Shown here piece after piece: positions 33,943 through 46,900 of a stretch of 64,000 bases of DNA. The number at the start of each line of letters is the position of its first letter. The stretch's first letter is position 1. The translations under genes and the position numbers were made by a program. The DNA is taken from the NCBI GenBank assembly GCA_949357655.1, contig CASHTG010000016.1, positions 1,550,001 to 1,614,000 of the forward strand, read 5' to 3'. The notes under the pieces were generated by a model. The model made no database searches and was not told where the DNA came from. It saw nothing but the letters and a program-made list of their open reading frames with translations. This DNA is from Parascedosporium putredinis (taxonomy: Eukaryota > Ascomycota > Sordariomycetes > Microascales > Microascaceae).

Positions 33943-36900
33943 ACTCTCCGCCTCTTCCTTGCCCCTCTATCCAACCCCCGTCTCGCTCATGACTGAACCT
34001 TACCGCACTAGCGGGACATTTCCACCTCGCAATCTATTTTCCTATCACTCACTGGGCGGGCGAGCCTGGTGGGTGGGGTAACCCACGATCTTGATATCCT
34101 GGATAGCGGCCCACGGTTCCGTCGATGCGCTCACGGCCCATCGCAAGGCTGCAAAGGGTGGCTTTGTTCGAAAAACCAGGGAGAAGAAGCCTTCTTCTTT
34201 GCACCCTTTCTCTTTTTTTTTCCATTCTCTTTTCGAGAATGACAAATATTCCAAGCCCGCATGGCACTCCATGATGCAACTCAAGCACGCGTGTATAGAC
34301 GAATACCACGTAGCCGCCCTCCGCAGCGGCAAATGTGGTTCGGGAACCAAGTTTCTTGGGTGGCTGGCACCCTCTGCTTTTCCCTCCTTCTCCCTGGTTC
34401 TCCTGTCCCTTTCCCTCATCTGCCTTTTCACGACCTGCTTCTCTCCCTTTTGTTCCACCGTTTGTGTTTGCTAATCCCCCTTTCTCTATATCTGCTGCAC
34501 CTGCGCCGCGAGAATATGCAGCTCTGGCTGTGACGCCAGGGTCGCATTTAGAGCCCATCTTCCGGCCCTCGGAGACGAACGAAGAGCAAGAGATGCGGTA
34601 CTGCCCCGCGTTAGGGCATGTGCCTCCTGCCCTTCACCTCCTCTTTTTCATCTTCTTAGGCTGCTAGCACTCCTCTCCATCCACCCCCGCCTACTAGTAA
34701 GGATCGTAGTCTCCGGGGAGGGGCATGGCAAGCATTAGCCTCCGTCGTTTCGTACAGACCCTGCGCCCTACGGATCGAATGAGACGTTACGTCTTGCACG
34801 AGGGAGGGGGGGCATATACTGAGCCTTGATAGATGAAGCGGGACGGGCAAGAGAGATGGAAAGACGGAGGTGTAGCCGCATGATGTCTTGTGTCCCTGCG
34901 CTAGGCGCTTGGCCTAGGACGCCCCTTTCACCCAGTTTTTGGATTGAAAAAAGCCTACCACCTCATCTACATCGCATAGATATTCCGCGTGAGGGGGCAA
35001 GAAGGAGAAAATCAGTGTGGCTATCGGTACGAAAGGCCGGTGCCCGGATCTATCATCAATCCTTAGCTGCTCTCTCCCACGGTTCTTGCTTTGGACCCTG
35101 CCTGGAAAATACTGAACTGAACCAGGCTACGGATGCGGAGTGGCGTGTCCAAAGGGAGCGAGGGTCCCTGCGACTATTCAACGGTGAGCCTCAAGGGCAC
35201 ACCTTGGGAGAAGACCGTATGGTCTGGATTCGAGAGGGGCGCCGCAAGCATTCCGATATTAGCAGTGGCTCGAGGCTTGGACCAACTACTGCACGTATAC
35301 ATTTCATCTTTGTGAATAGAAATGCGCGATCCGACCCAACGATTCCATTCGTAGCGGAGCCCCAACCTATCCAGGAACCAAGGGTTCTTCCCCGAAACGA
35401 CCCTCTCTGTCGAGCAGAAGCACAAGGTAGTGCGCCCCTCTGTCCTGTCGCCATCTTCCGACTCCAACGCCAGCCCGACGTCGTAGCACTTTAGCGCATC
35501 ATATCGTATCCTGTTCCTGTTCCATTCTCGATGTATGGGGCGGGCAGCCAGCCTCCTCCTCCTCCTCCCGTGACCGCGTGGGATTTCCTCCGCACGCCAC
35601 ACACCGCATATCGAAGAGGCAGGTAATAGAGCCTCCGTCAAATTTAGCTTTGCAACGTCAAGAAAGAATTCATTTAAGCCGATAGTTAACCCCAGACCAA
35701 AATTTGGGTCGCTGGAGCGTGGCTTAAGCCCCGATGTGTTTAGTCGTTTCGCGAGATAACGAAAGAGAGGATGCTGCAATATAAAGATATAACCTGCTCC
35801 GGAAATATATTGCGCTTTCCAATATCCAAGACTGATCCCCGCCCCTTCTCCTCCTTTCGAGAGCCGTGATGACGTCCGATGAATGCAAAATAAAAGTCAT
35901 AGGACGAGAACCTCCAATTCAAGGGCCCCATTGCCTCCAAATGTCTAAGGCAATGGGAGAGGAACTAATAAAAAGGAACGAAAAACAAACAAGGGGGATG
36001 CCGCAAAGGAGGGGACGGGAAGGGAAACTCAAGAACAGCATGAATGTGCATGTGAAGATGACAGAGAAGACGGGGCAAGGCAACGAGGAATAAAGGCAAG
36101 ACTCAAGTTTGCCACGCTCCCACACTCCGCCGACGTCCCTCGACTCCAACTCCAAATGTGCATTTGACTCGCCTGAGACGACGACACCCTCTTGACCCTC
36201 TGCCCACTTGCAGCGGGATGGCCAATTTACCAAGCACAAGACGGCCCCAAAAAGACCACGTTGGAGGCGTTCCAATCCCCAATCTTGTCCAATCATGCAC
36301 CCGTTCGACGCCCTCAACTCGTTTTGACATCACACGCGCGATAGCGTAAGAGCTACTCCGCATCTCCATGGCACCTTGCATCCCCGAGGGCACTTCTCAC
36401 GGGGCTTGTGAGAATCCTCGCACCACTCTTCCAGTAAATCACCTCCACTTTTCCCCACACGAAAAGGTACGCTCGAGAAAAGCAAGCAGTCATTCCCTCT
36501 TGTTTTTGTTATCTGAGCAAAGAGGGGGCTCATCTAAAATAAACGCTAGTTCGTAACCAATATAAACCATCGTTTGTCTGCTTGGGGGTGATGTGAGGGG
36601 TGTGAGTGCGGTGCCGCGGGTTAGCCACATGGCGCATGGCATGGCGTCGGACGACCATCCCCTCTCGCCCAACCTTTGATTGCGAGATGTTGGCTTCTCA
36701 TAATATGTTGAATGGGGAGATGCCTGCTGGGCGTGCTTCGTTTTCATGGCTCTCGCATTGACGGACAAACGAAGCTTCCCCACATTTGGCCCCTCACTCC
36801 AACCCCAGCCCTGACTTGGGTTTCGCAGAACCGCACCAGCGTACCAGGACAACACCAACCAAAAGTGCAAGGGAAAAACAAAAGCTGCCCCGCGCTTCCC

Positions 36901-39600
36901 TTGCTGCTTCTACCTAAGTCGGATGTAAAGTGTCAGATGTGCCCAAATCGGACAGCAAGCCCCCGCTTTCTCCTACCCGGCATGCAAAATCCTCTCGTCT
37001 CGAAGTGAGGAGGCGGAGACCCGTGGTTTGTGATTACACCCATTGTATGGATACCTGGCGCCCGGGAGGAAGGGGGCGAGGGGCAACTCTGGTCTTGACA
37101 CAGGCAACTTGGACAATAAAATCCGCAATATAAGTGCGGTATCGTTGTCGGGGTCACGAGAAACGCGGGGACGGTGGCTGCAAGTGTGCGGGGAAACACT
37201 CCAGAACAATGCAATGCAAGGCTCCCAGGAGCAGGGTCCCGTGCTTGTGTCTGTGTTTATGGTGATTTTTGTGTGTGTTTGTGTCTGTGTTGAGAGAGAT
37301 TCCCTCAGGTGTTGTGTCGTGTCGCTGTCGCGAAGTCTGGTTCACAGGGCCTGACTGACAGGGGGAGGTACTAGCTGGGGAGTCTCAAAGTGTTGCTCTT
37401 TCGCGACCTTCGGTCCTCTTACATGTAGTTTTGAGGGTGGCCTGGCAGAAGATCACAACCATGCACAGACATGGAGGCGGTATTCACCTCCCAAGGTGTG
37501 GCTTGCGACCGTCCGTTCAACGCATGAAGAATGTTTTGGCTAGCCTCGGAGCCATCTCTTCAGCGTTCATTGGCTCTTTCTTCCTGTTCACTTCTTGGTA
37601 TAGTCAAGTTCCGTCGGCGCGAAGAATCAGAAAAGCACGAAAACAATAAGTAACGGCGCCAACAACTTTATCCGTCGAAACGGATGACATGGTCTCTGTT
37701 CGCCCTTTGAGGTGGGACTGGTCAGCCATGGTGCGATCAATCTCCAGCTGCTGTCTCCTCCCCTTCAGGGTGGAAACAAGCACTGGACTAGGGGCGGAGG
37801 CGGGGCAGGCGGTAGCGGATCCATTGGAGCTTGACAGATGACAAGAGTAGTCAAGTGGGGTTCTTGGCCTGGGCCGTTTGCCGAAAGGCCCAAGTGCAAG
37901 CCAGAACAAGGGGGGCTTGGGGAGGAAGGCAGAAGGGTGCTTACAATGGATGTAGGGCACGGAAGAGTGTATGGTGTATGTGGCAGTGATGGATACTCCC
38001 GAGTCGCCTTATTAATCACGGCCCAATCCCCGAAATTTCGCTAACTTGTCGTCACGCACGCCCCAAAACGGAACATACGGAATGGAATTGCAAGTCCTCT
38101 CATCTACACCGGATGTACAGGGACAAGCCAGTATCTTTCCCACTGAGAACTCGATATGCCACTTCGATCTCTCTCTTCTCCATGTCCCAAGTAGTTCTTG
38201 GCGTCGGGAAGAGGAACAGAAGAACAAAAGAAGGAGCAGAAGGAGACGGAGGCGGAGGGGGTGTGCGAACAGAGGGCGAGCGATGTAACGACGGGACAGA
38301 TGCTACTCAGCGATGAAAGGGTGTGCAAAGATGGGTGGCAATGGCTTCTTGTCATCACTGACTGAGGTGAACGGGCTCATCCACCTAAGACAAGCGAGCG
38401 AGAGTTATTCCAGTTCAGTGCATATTGCTAGCGCTGCTTCGAGGAACTTTGATCTCAGCACAACTGCTATGACTACTACATTGCTGCCACGCGACGACGG
38501 CTCCCCCGGCGCAATTGATTGATTGATCTTGCAGCTCAGTCACCAAGCCCTGAGACATTGTCCCCTACCGCCATATGCACTCGATGAACAACAAGGTGCA
38601 CCTCTAGCTCATCGTCTTTGTCTCAGGAGACCCAAAGGGGGCAGCACCAACTGCGAGCAGCATCAGAGCGCAAGAGAGACACACCTTTGCATTCCAGCAA
38701 AGAAATTTGTCGCGGCGGCGGGGTAAAATCGCAAGCGCTCCGATGGGATGGTTGAAGGGGTTGAAGGCAGGGGGACTCGGCGACAACGGGGTTTTCACTG
38801 GCCTGGCCTGCTCGGCGCGTCACCTAATGGGCAGCAGACCTGCAAAGCAATCCCGACCATGGTCAACCGAGATGAACTCTCGCTAATTTTTGTGGCGAAC
38901 TATTGGGATATCGATATTCGATGATGCAGACGCGTACAACTCATTTTCCTCAGCACCGCCATTGTTCGGCATATCAGGAAAAGCCCAGTCCGTCCTCGCC
39001 CCTCGCCAGGTTGGTTTTTAGGACGCCGTATAAAGGGCGGGCTGGGGGAGGGTAGGGTAGGGTAGGAGGCGTTAAATTTAGACTGGACTGGCCGCCCTGG
39101 CCGGGCGAAGCCCTCAATCAGACCATGGCACGCCTTTTTGGGAGAGGAAATAATATTAGTTGATGTGCATTGAGTCGGCACTCACTTGGGTATCGTCTCT
39201 CTGTTCTTAGCATTGTGGCATCAATTATCGGACACTAGGCCTCCCAATGCTATATCAAGCAATCATAAATTGCTCAACTTTCAGCAAAGTTCGCCAGCTG
39301 AGAGGCCCGGTGGCTAGGCGTCGGGCACAACAATGAAAATAATGCTATATTCCGCAACCCATATCAACTGAAGCGGCAGAGTGCGACTTCGTATCCTCAA
39401 AACCCCAATACTGAGCACTCGCTTGCTAGGAATAGCAACTTTCGGCCGCTAGCCAGCAGGATTACGCAGGTCGGCGCTGCGAGGCCGAGGCGAAATTTGC
39501 CATGGCGAGGAGAATTACATACTGCATGCTAGTGAAGTGATATTCCTCGCTTCGCAGTCTACCGAGCCAGCCATCCGAACCTGGGGAAGCCTCCCCTCCC

Positions 39601-39690
39601 CCTTTCTTTTAATTTTCTTGATCTATCTTTTTTAATTTTTAATTTTACTTTATTTTATTCTACGATAATTGTAGATTTATTTTCTCTAAA
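39601..39690. repeat. AT-rich block of TTTTAA/TTTTA units
   Basis: About 90 bp rich in T and A, with repeated TTTTTAA and TTTTATT words, in a region otherwise near 50% GC. It could be a scaffold-attachment-like or simple low-complexity sequence. Confidence 0.6.
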
Positions 39691-42600
39691 TCCCACTGGG
39701 CTGGTTCGCTTGGCAGGCAAATGGGCCTGATGGACTTGGTGGCATCACGAGGAGGACTACAATATCGGAATTTGTGTCTCACGGAGCTAGACCGACTTCA
39801 AGCCCTGAGGCTCCTGAGCGTATCAGTGATCAACTGGTGTGTATCGCCCCTTTCTTTTTTCTCCCCTCTCAGGTGTCTCTATCAGGTCAAGGTGGACAAA
39901 AGTTCCTTGGTAGAGATCTTTCCGTCTAGCAACACTGAAGCGGAAGTATGCGTTGGTGCATCGAGTAGCCCCTCTCTAGCTTGCTCTCTCTTTCTCTTCA
40001 CGCAGCCATTTCCTTCTTTTCTAACAAGCGCGAAGATGGAGTGCTTGAGTCTCAATAAAAGTATTAACCAGAAGGGGTATAGTGCATTGTGGTTTCGGGT
40101 TGTCGACCTGTGCTTGTCTGTCGTTGGTGGTGTTATACCGGGTGTGGTTGGTCATTCTCCATCTCACCCACTGATTCACGAAGCCTTCAGGTCTCTGGAT
40201 AGCGTTACGACTTCCTCTGTTCCAGGTTGGAGAAAGAGCGAACGTGTGCTGGGGCATCTGCATGCTGATGCGAAAGAGGATGATAGCGAGGCCTCACCTG
40301 AAGCACATATTACTTTGATATCATAAGTGCACTAAACCCTGCCTGTACACGCACCCCAGAGTTGATTGGTGGTCCTAGAGATATATTTGCCCATATTATA
40401 GGCTTGTCATCTTGGATGCAAGTACGAGCAGCCATCCCCTCGTTCGCCAGCTCAACGAACCCCTCCAACCTCTCAATCCTGACTGAAAACAATATGGTGG
40501 TGGGGCATGATAGCGACACGCCCCAAACCTCAACTGGGGAGAGAAGAAGAGTACCCTGCGTTGTCAATTCAGAACGAGAAACGAGAGGGTTGGGGCGGTA
40601 ATCATCAGGAATCTTGCAGCCTGTTTCCTTGACACGGGAGACGGGCAACTGGGTTGAAGAACAAGAGCAAGCCGCACAACAGGTTCGGCCGCGCGATGCT
40701 TACTGCAGCAAGACGAAGTTCAAATTTTGCGCCAGATGGGCCCCACCCCTAAACAAACAATGGTTCTCGGGCAAGTCTTTCACCCCGCCCCCGACTGATG
40801 GTGGGCGGGGGTGAGGAGGAGAAAAAGGACGAGGAAGGGCTTTCAACTGAACGCGTCAATTTGGCGTAGATATTGATGGATCTTAGTCGTGGGCAATCCT
40901 TGGAGTCCAAGTGCCCTGGCAACAACCTAGACGGGGAAGTACTCATCAATGTTGTAGACAGCTTTGAGCCACAGCCGGTTAAGGGGAAAAGATTTTGCTG
41001 GGGAGAGATTCAATCGCGTGTATTGGAGCTTCGTCTTCACTCGACTTTTCTGGCCCAAAATGTGTTGAATGATCAAGGGTGGTAAGCTCCGGCATAGGTG
41101 TATTGCATTCCCGGCTGCCGCACACAAGATTGATTTTGACACATGGAAACCTTGTGGTGCAACAAGGCAGCTTCTCTTTTGGGTTCAGGTGATCCACAGA
41201 CTCGCTGTTTTCGAAGGAACTTGAAGCCACCACGGCCGTGCCCACTGAGAAAAGCAAAAGCACGTATGCAATGGATCCACCATTGTACACTCTTGAGAGG
41301 GAAACTGCACTAGGCTTTGCTGCAAGTGCAGCGGCAGTAACGCCCCGGCTCTTCTCCCGATCGAGAAGGGGGAAGGGCGCTGCCCAAGGGCGATCGGCTC
41401 CAGTGATGCCTTGGACCCGCCACCATGCTGGCAGGCAGGGTACCTACCTTGTCGGTCGCAGAAGTGGCCGCATCTGTCCGCGCCTTTCCTTCCGAGAGTT
41501 CCTCTTTGGTGTCTTGGTGTCTTGATGGCTCGTCTAACTGGTTGCCAATGCCGCCATTCGCCCCAGGCTACTATCTTTTTGTCGGTTTGAAGTCTCGGAA
41601 AAGGTCAGAGGATCTCCCTTCTTGGAACCCAATGCCTCGTTTTTTACTTCTTCTCTTTTGGACTTGCCTTCTCCGCCTTCTTTTTCAGGTGTGTAATATT
41701 GACCACTTTCGAACCACACTGTTCACGTGGAGGAGAGCATTTATGTTGCGTCACGAGTATGAAGTGAAGCGAAAATCTTGTCAGCCTAGCCTAGGTCATG
41801 CTCATCACTGCACGGAGCTCGGTTTCTCAAGATAGGAACCGGAGCGAACCGCGCGAGGAGCAAGACGTATTCTTAAACTGGTGTACATCATTCGTCCGAC
41901 ATACCCGCCCGGCACCTTTGCCTTTGCCTACGCACACCACGGACATCTAGGATGGGCTTTGCTTACGAGGCAAGGTGATCACGACCTCTTTCCTAGTCCA
42001 GAGAGACATTCCTCCAAAAGAAAATACAAGCCACCCATCCACCCATGAGTCAATATCGACTAGGCTCCTCGCCGCTCAATCTCGCATCACGCGGTGCGGG
42101 CAAATTCACTCATCCCCGATGCGAGAGCTAGAAGTGGTCACCGGTGGCAAACGGCTTCGCTGTTGCCGGTCAAAGAGTGGAGAATGTCGAACGCTTGAAC
42201 GCTAGCTCCCAGTGCCGTCTCTGCCATATCCCCTTCCGTCGTTACATCTAAGGTCTGTGTTGAGAAAGAAAGCGCGACAAAACAGGTGGAAGCGAACATC
42301 CCTGGTGTCCGCGCGCACGAACCCGTGGGTTCAAGCGCATGGCTTCAAAGTGTGCGAGGGGAGACAGGCCCGCGCCCTTTCTCCTCCAGCCGAAAAAGGA
42401 AAAAGCGGCAAATGGAAAGCCTGGTTCAGATAGTGATGGAGAGTAGCGTGGTGAAGGGTTTACTTTTTTCTTTTTCCTTTTCTTTTGGACCACACTTGGG
42501 GCCGAAGAATGGTCCAGAGCCGAGAGAAACCCCTCGGATTTGCTCGACTTGGGTGTGCGTGTGGGGTTGCTTCCCGTCGCCGTGGGCACGAAAACGTAAT

Positions 42601-43572
42601 ATTTGACCGACAAAAGAGGGTTTCCTACTACCGACCGATGTTGCCTTCCATTCCATTTCGGTTAAGAGGCCACAAGCGAGGCCCCCGATGTACCCTTTGC
42701 GGGAGGTGGATTTCGTTCCCAGCCAAGGCTAACGAGGGAATATCTCTTCCGCGAACCCGCTCAACCACCTGAGCTCGGTATCTAGCTCGTCTATCTCCCT
42801 ATTGCGAGTCAGTTTTGCATGCGACCCTCGCCCTCAAGAAACGCTCGAGTCTGAAGAGTACCATCTCACTATTGTCCTATTGCCAAAATAATCTCTCCAC
42901 CCTTCACCGGATGATTACAGCGGAATCCTCCCAAGGAATGGGCTGCGGGCGGGCACGCCACGGCTGCCCACATCTTGTCTTCACCTGGCTACAGCTTCTT
43001 CTTTCTTCAGACCTGGACCTGGTCGACCCTCCACGTGGAGATCAGTGCGCATCGGAAGTCTCGTCGTGTACGCTTTGTCTGTTGGACTCAGTGGTGTACG
43101 GTCGCTGTGCGTCAAGCCCGCTCATTCGCGCACTTTGTGCGTGAAAACTATGGAGGGGTGTGGCTTGATCATGGTTTCCATCAACGGAAGCACATTGTCT
43201 CCTTTCCTTTCCTTTCCTATTTCTCTTTCTTTTGTTCCTTGCGTCTTTTTTTTCCTTCCCTTCCCCTTTTGAGTTAACATCTTTTAACTTGACCTGGTCT
43301 GTTAAATTTCTGGTTGCTCCTCACGGCCTCTTGCAGGACGACGGGGAAGGGGTTGGATGTCACCTGCATCTTTCATGCCAAGCCAACCAGCGATCTAACT
43401 TGACTTGACGACTGCCGTCCACGATCTTGTCGTCTACTTTGGTGCTCCTATCCATTTGCAAAGATCTACTCATTTGTGGTACATTTTCGTGGCCAGGCGG
43501 CTGCTAGCTTTCTCGGATCCACGGCTCTTGAGAATTTCCCCTTGCATCATCTTCCACTTTGGGGTTGCCAAT

Positions 43573-43575
<3 letters not shown>

Positions 43576-43636
<61 letters not shown>

Positions 43637-43656
43637 TTATTTTATTTTATTTATTT
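43576..43656. repeat. Compound microsatellite (TC)n-(ATTTTT)n-(ATTTT)n
   Basis: About 14 TC units (43576-43604) run directly into roughly four ATTTTT units and then ATTTT units. Poly-pyrimidine DNA throughout on one strand. Confidence 0.85.
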
Positions 43657-43929
43657 TTACTTCAAAAGGCTAGAAGGATAAACAGCCAGGAGGAAAAAGA
43701 AGGGAATAAAAATTCAACGCCTTCCCGCACGGCAAGCTGTACTGTTCGGACTCCTTGCGGGCTTGAGCCGTTAAATGGGACGTCTAAGCGGCCAATTGAT
43801 TGCGGCATATAATTGATGGCGCTCAAAATAGAAGCCCAGTGAGGATCACGAGAGGAAAAAATCTCCATGCTGAAAGGCAAACAAATGCATACATACATAC
43901 CTCGGTACACGACCACAAACGCACACAGG

Positions 43930-43955
43930 TATATATATATAGATAGATAGATAGA
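43930..43955. repeat. (TA)n-(GATA)n microsatellite
   Basis: A short TA run followed by four GATA units. Confidence 0.8.
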
Positions 43956-46900
43956 TTGACGAGGTCTATATATTTTTACCCCCTTTGTTTTCCTTCTTCC
44001 TTCTTAAGCGAGTAGACGCTTTCGGGACTTGGATATTGTTCAATCACCTGTGTGGTTGATTGCATTCGCTGCAGTCTTGTGGAGGCTTTGCCGAGGACTC
44101 GCGCACGATCCTACGCCACGCCTGCAGCTCTCATGGCCGGATGGGCGAATGCCATCGACTGTCTAAGAATAGGCCCTGAAGCATGCTGCAGGAGCAGGGA
44201 AGGCGACATGTCCTTTGTGCCGTGCGCATCTGTCCATTTCGAGCCTGCCGACATAACCTGCAAAAGAGCGATTTGGCCAGCCTTTTAATACACATCAGGG
44301 AGCTCAACGAACGAGGGAAGGATGGCTGAAGGAGAGGAAATGATACCATTAGCGACAGGCACAAGAAAGCGGGACACACGCAAAGGGATTTTGCCTCCCC
44401 GGGGAGCTCCTTTTCGAACATGACGTTTAATCTGCCAACACCAGCCTTTATTGGTTAACTGATCGGGGGTGTCATTGCAAGTTCTTTGAAATCACACAGG
44501 GTCAACGATACTCGTTCACGCGCGTGAACCCTCAATGTCCTTCTCATCCTTGGCAGGTGGATCCGCTCGGTTACGAGGAACGCCAAAGGAATGCCCCCTG
44601 GTCGCCCTTCCAAAACAGACACTAGCCTGTGGCAGACAATCAGTTCCCGTCCCCTCCAATCGTGACATTTTTGAAATTTCGCACAGACCTACGGTTCATT
44701 TTGAGGCGTGGGTCCTCGGCGAAGGGGGAGGGGAGGGCAAGACAGGACTCCTGAGGTAGCATTCTCCCCGCGAAGAGAGCCACTTTCCTTGATCTGACCT
44801 GTCGTCGGAAAATTCCACGGCAGCAAGCAGACTTGCTTGTCAAGGAAGCCGCCCGACCGCGGATCGTAGCCCTCCTGGTTGAATGTGAAATGTAACATCG
44901 AGCAAGGATTGAACGATGAGCCTAATAACTTGCGGAGTCCGGGCTATTTGCGACGAGATGAGGGATGGATGGAAATCGGCCTTGTCAATTGACGCATCCT
45001 TGCTGGAGGATGCACTGAGAAGAAGAGGAGCAGGAAGGCGAAGCAGGGGAACCTATGATGGCCGGATTTTCGGGCTTATTTTCATGGGCTGCTGAAGCTT
45101 GAATCAATGACGCCCGACTCGGACATGGTCGTTTCCTTGCCCTGTTGATTTCGGCAGGCTCCTTCGTTTATTTTTCTTTTTCTTTTCTTTTTTTCCTTTC
45201 TTGGTTTCTTTCCCCGTCTTTTGCCCTCTCCTTTTCTTGTTTCCTATGATGACGAGGGGGCGATTTCTAAGATTATCCGCCTCACGGCTCCTGCTCATTC
45301 GAGCTGATCCTATGAAGTCGTTTGGTGAAGTCGTTTGATTAAGCTCGTCTTTTTCGGCAGAGTGGGACAGGCAGACACTAGTGGCTGATAGCTTTGTCCT
45401 CAGGCTGAGCTGTCCACAGCCAGGCGTTCCTTGTCAAACCTGTCAAACTCGAGGAATACAGAAAAAGCAAACGTTGTATGCTGTCACAACGGGTAGTTGC
45501 AGGTACAGAGGGGCCCATCAACCATCAGATAATGCAATCTTCAACAGCTTCGTCAGCCAGTGGTTTGGAACCCAAGTCCTATCACACAATACGATTTCAT
45601 ACCCGCTAGACATGAATTCCATGCATGTAATCAGCCAGCGTGTTATTCAGACCCTTCACGATCGCGATATTTTGAGCCGTCAAGAATGACCTTCCCAGCC
45701 TCACAAATGCGATCGTCAGCCATGTTGGCAAAGCCAGTTTTGTCCCTCCCTTGAAATTCTAAACTGGATCCTATCGGCTCGATTCAATGACGTGGGAGCG
45801 ACGTTCCGGCATTGGCAAGCGGAGTAAGGCTGAATGTCCGAGCTTTCACTTCCCTGAAAAACTAGAATGAACGATTTAGGTGTTGCTACAAAATCTTACC
45901 CCAGACTTTTATCTCGCATCACATTGGGCAAGAGGTGACTGAATAACCCAATTGTGCTGGCCTAGCCGGATTTGTTATTCACACACAGCCTGGCACAATT
46001 TAGGAGTTCGAAAAAGGTATCTCCGAAGCGAGGAGATGCGGTAGGTAGGTATCAAGGCCAAGATGGTTGGTAGCGAGGCCGCAATAGAGGCGGCTTGCGA
46101 TCAAGTAACTGATGCTACTTTAAAGACGGGAAGAAAGTCGCAGCGAATCCCGCAATAAGGCGGAGTAAGAACTGTACAGGGGCCCCAACGCAACCTTAGG
46201 GCCACTGGTGTGCTCGTTGTTGCCTGTCATTGCTCGGCAGTCCCCCTCGATGCAGCTCCGCCTATCTCGCATGGTATTGAAAGTTTGGGACCGGTGGGTG
46301 TGTTGGCGTCCTCTGTAAGCATATTAGCACCCAGCCGGGCCTAGATGAGTGAGGGGCAATAAAATGATTTCAATCTCGATTTTGCCCAATGCAACCAACC
46401 GTACATGTTGGCCTCTCAGATGGAGGGCAAGGAGAGGGTTGGGAGTTTGGAAACTACGACGGTAGCCTTGAGTGTTTGCGGTATTTGGAATCATAAAAAC
46501 TGTTACTGCTGTATCCAGATCCAGCCTTTAGCGAAATCGTTAGATGGAATGGGCCGACCATGTCTGCTTGTGGCTGCAGCCTTTTTAACCTGTTGCTAGT
46601 GCAGCGTTCAACTGGAGGCCCGTTCCAGACTCGGGAGATAGTAGGGGTCACCTGACGCCTCCGGAACTTGGATTGCTGCCGGTGTGCTCAAATTGATGAG
46701 GCCAAAGGCGGCCATGACAGCCTCGAAATGATATTCATTCCAGATGTCCAGTTTCGAGTTCCGCATGTACTTCATTGGACTAGGCAACGTTGATAATGGC
46801 GGCCGAGGAGGAAGGTGAAATGGAGCTCCCGTTCCGGGCTAGGACGGCCTAGTTTTTACTGGTCGCCAAATTGTTCAGTCCAGACGACCTTCCCCCTCCC

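Noticed and set aside
34826..35494. 222-aa open frame (+)
   Set aside because: Arg/Ser/Pro-rich, no domain, no splice context, and overlapped by equally long frames on the other strand.
39050..39066. (GGGTA)x3 resembling telomeric repeats
   Set aside because: Only three units and not the fungal TTAGGG period; too short to mark an internal telomere.
39601..39690. AT-rich block as RIP-mutated transposon or centromere DNA
   Set aside because: Only about 90 bp long, with normal base composition on both sides.
39721..40326. 201-aa open frame (+)
   Set aside because: Hydrophobic low-complexity mix without a motif; no support as a gene.
41701..41720. tRNA B-box-like GGTTCGAAA on the minus strand
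   Set aside because: Does not fit GGTTCGANTCC, and no A box or cloverleaf is seen nearby.
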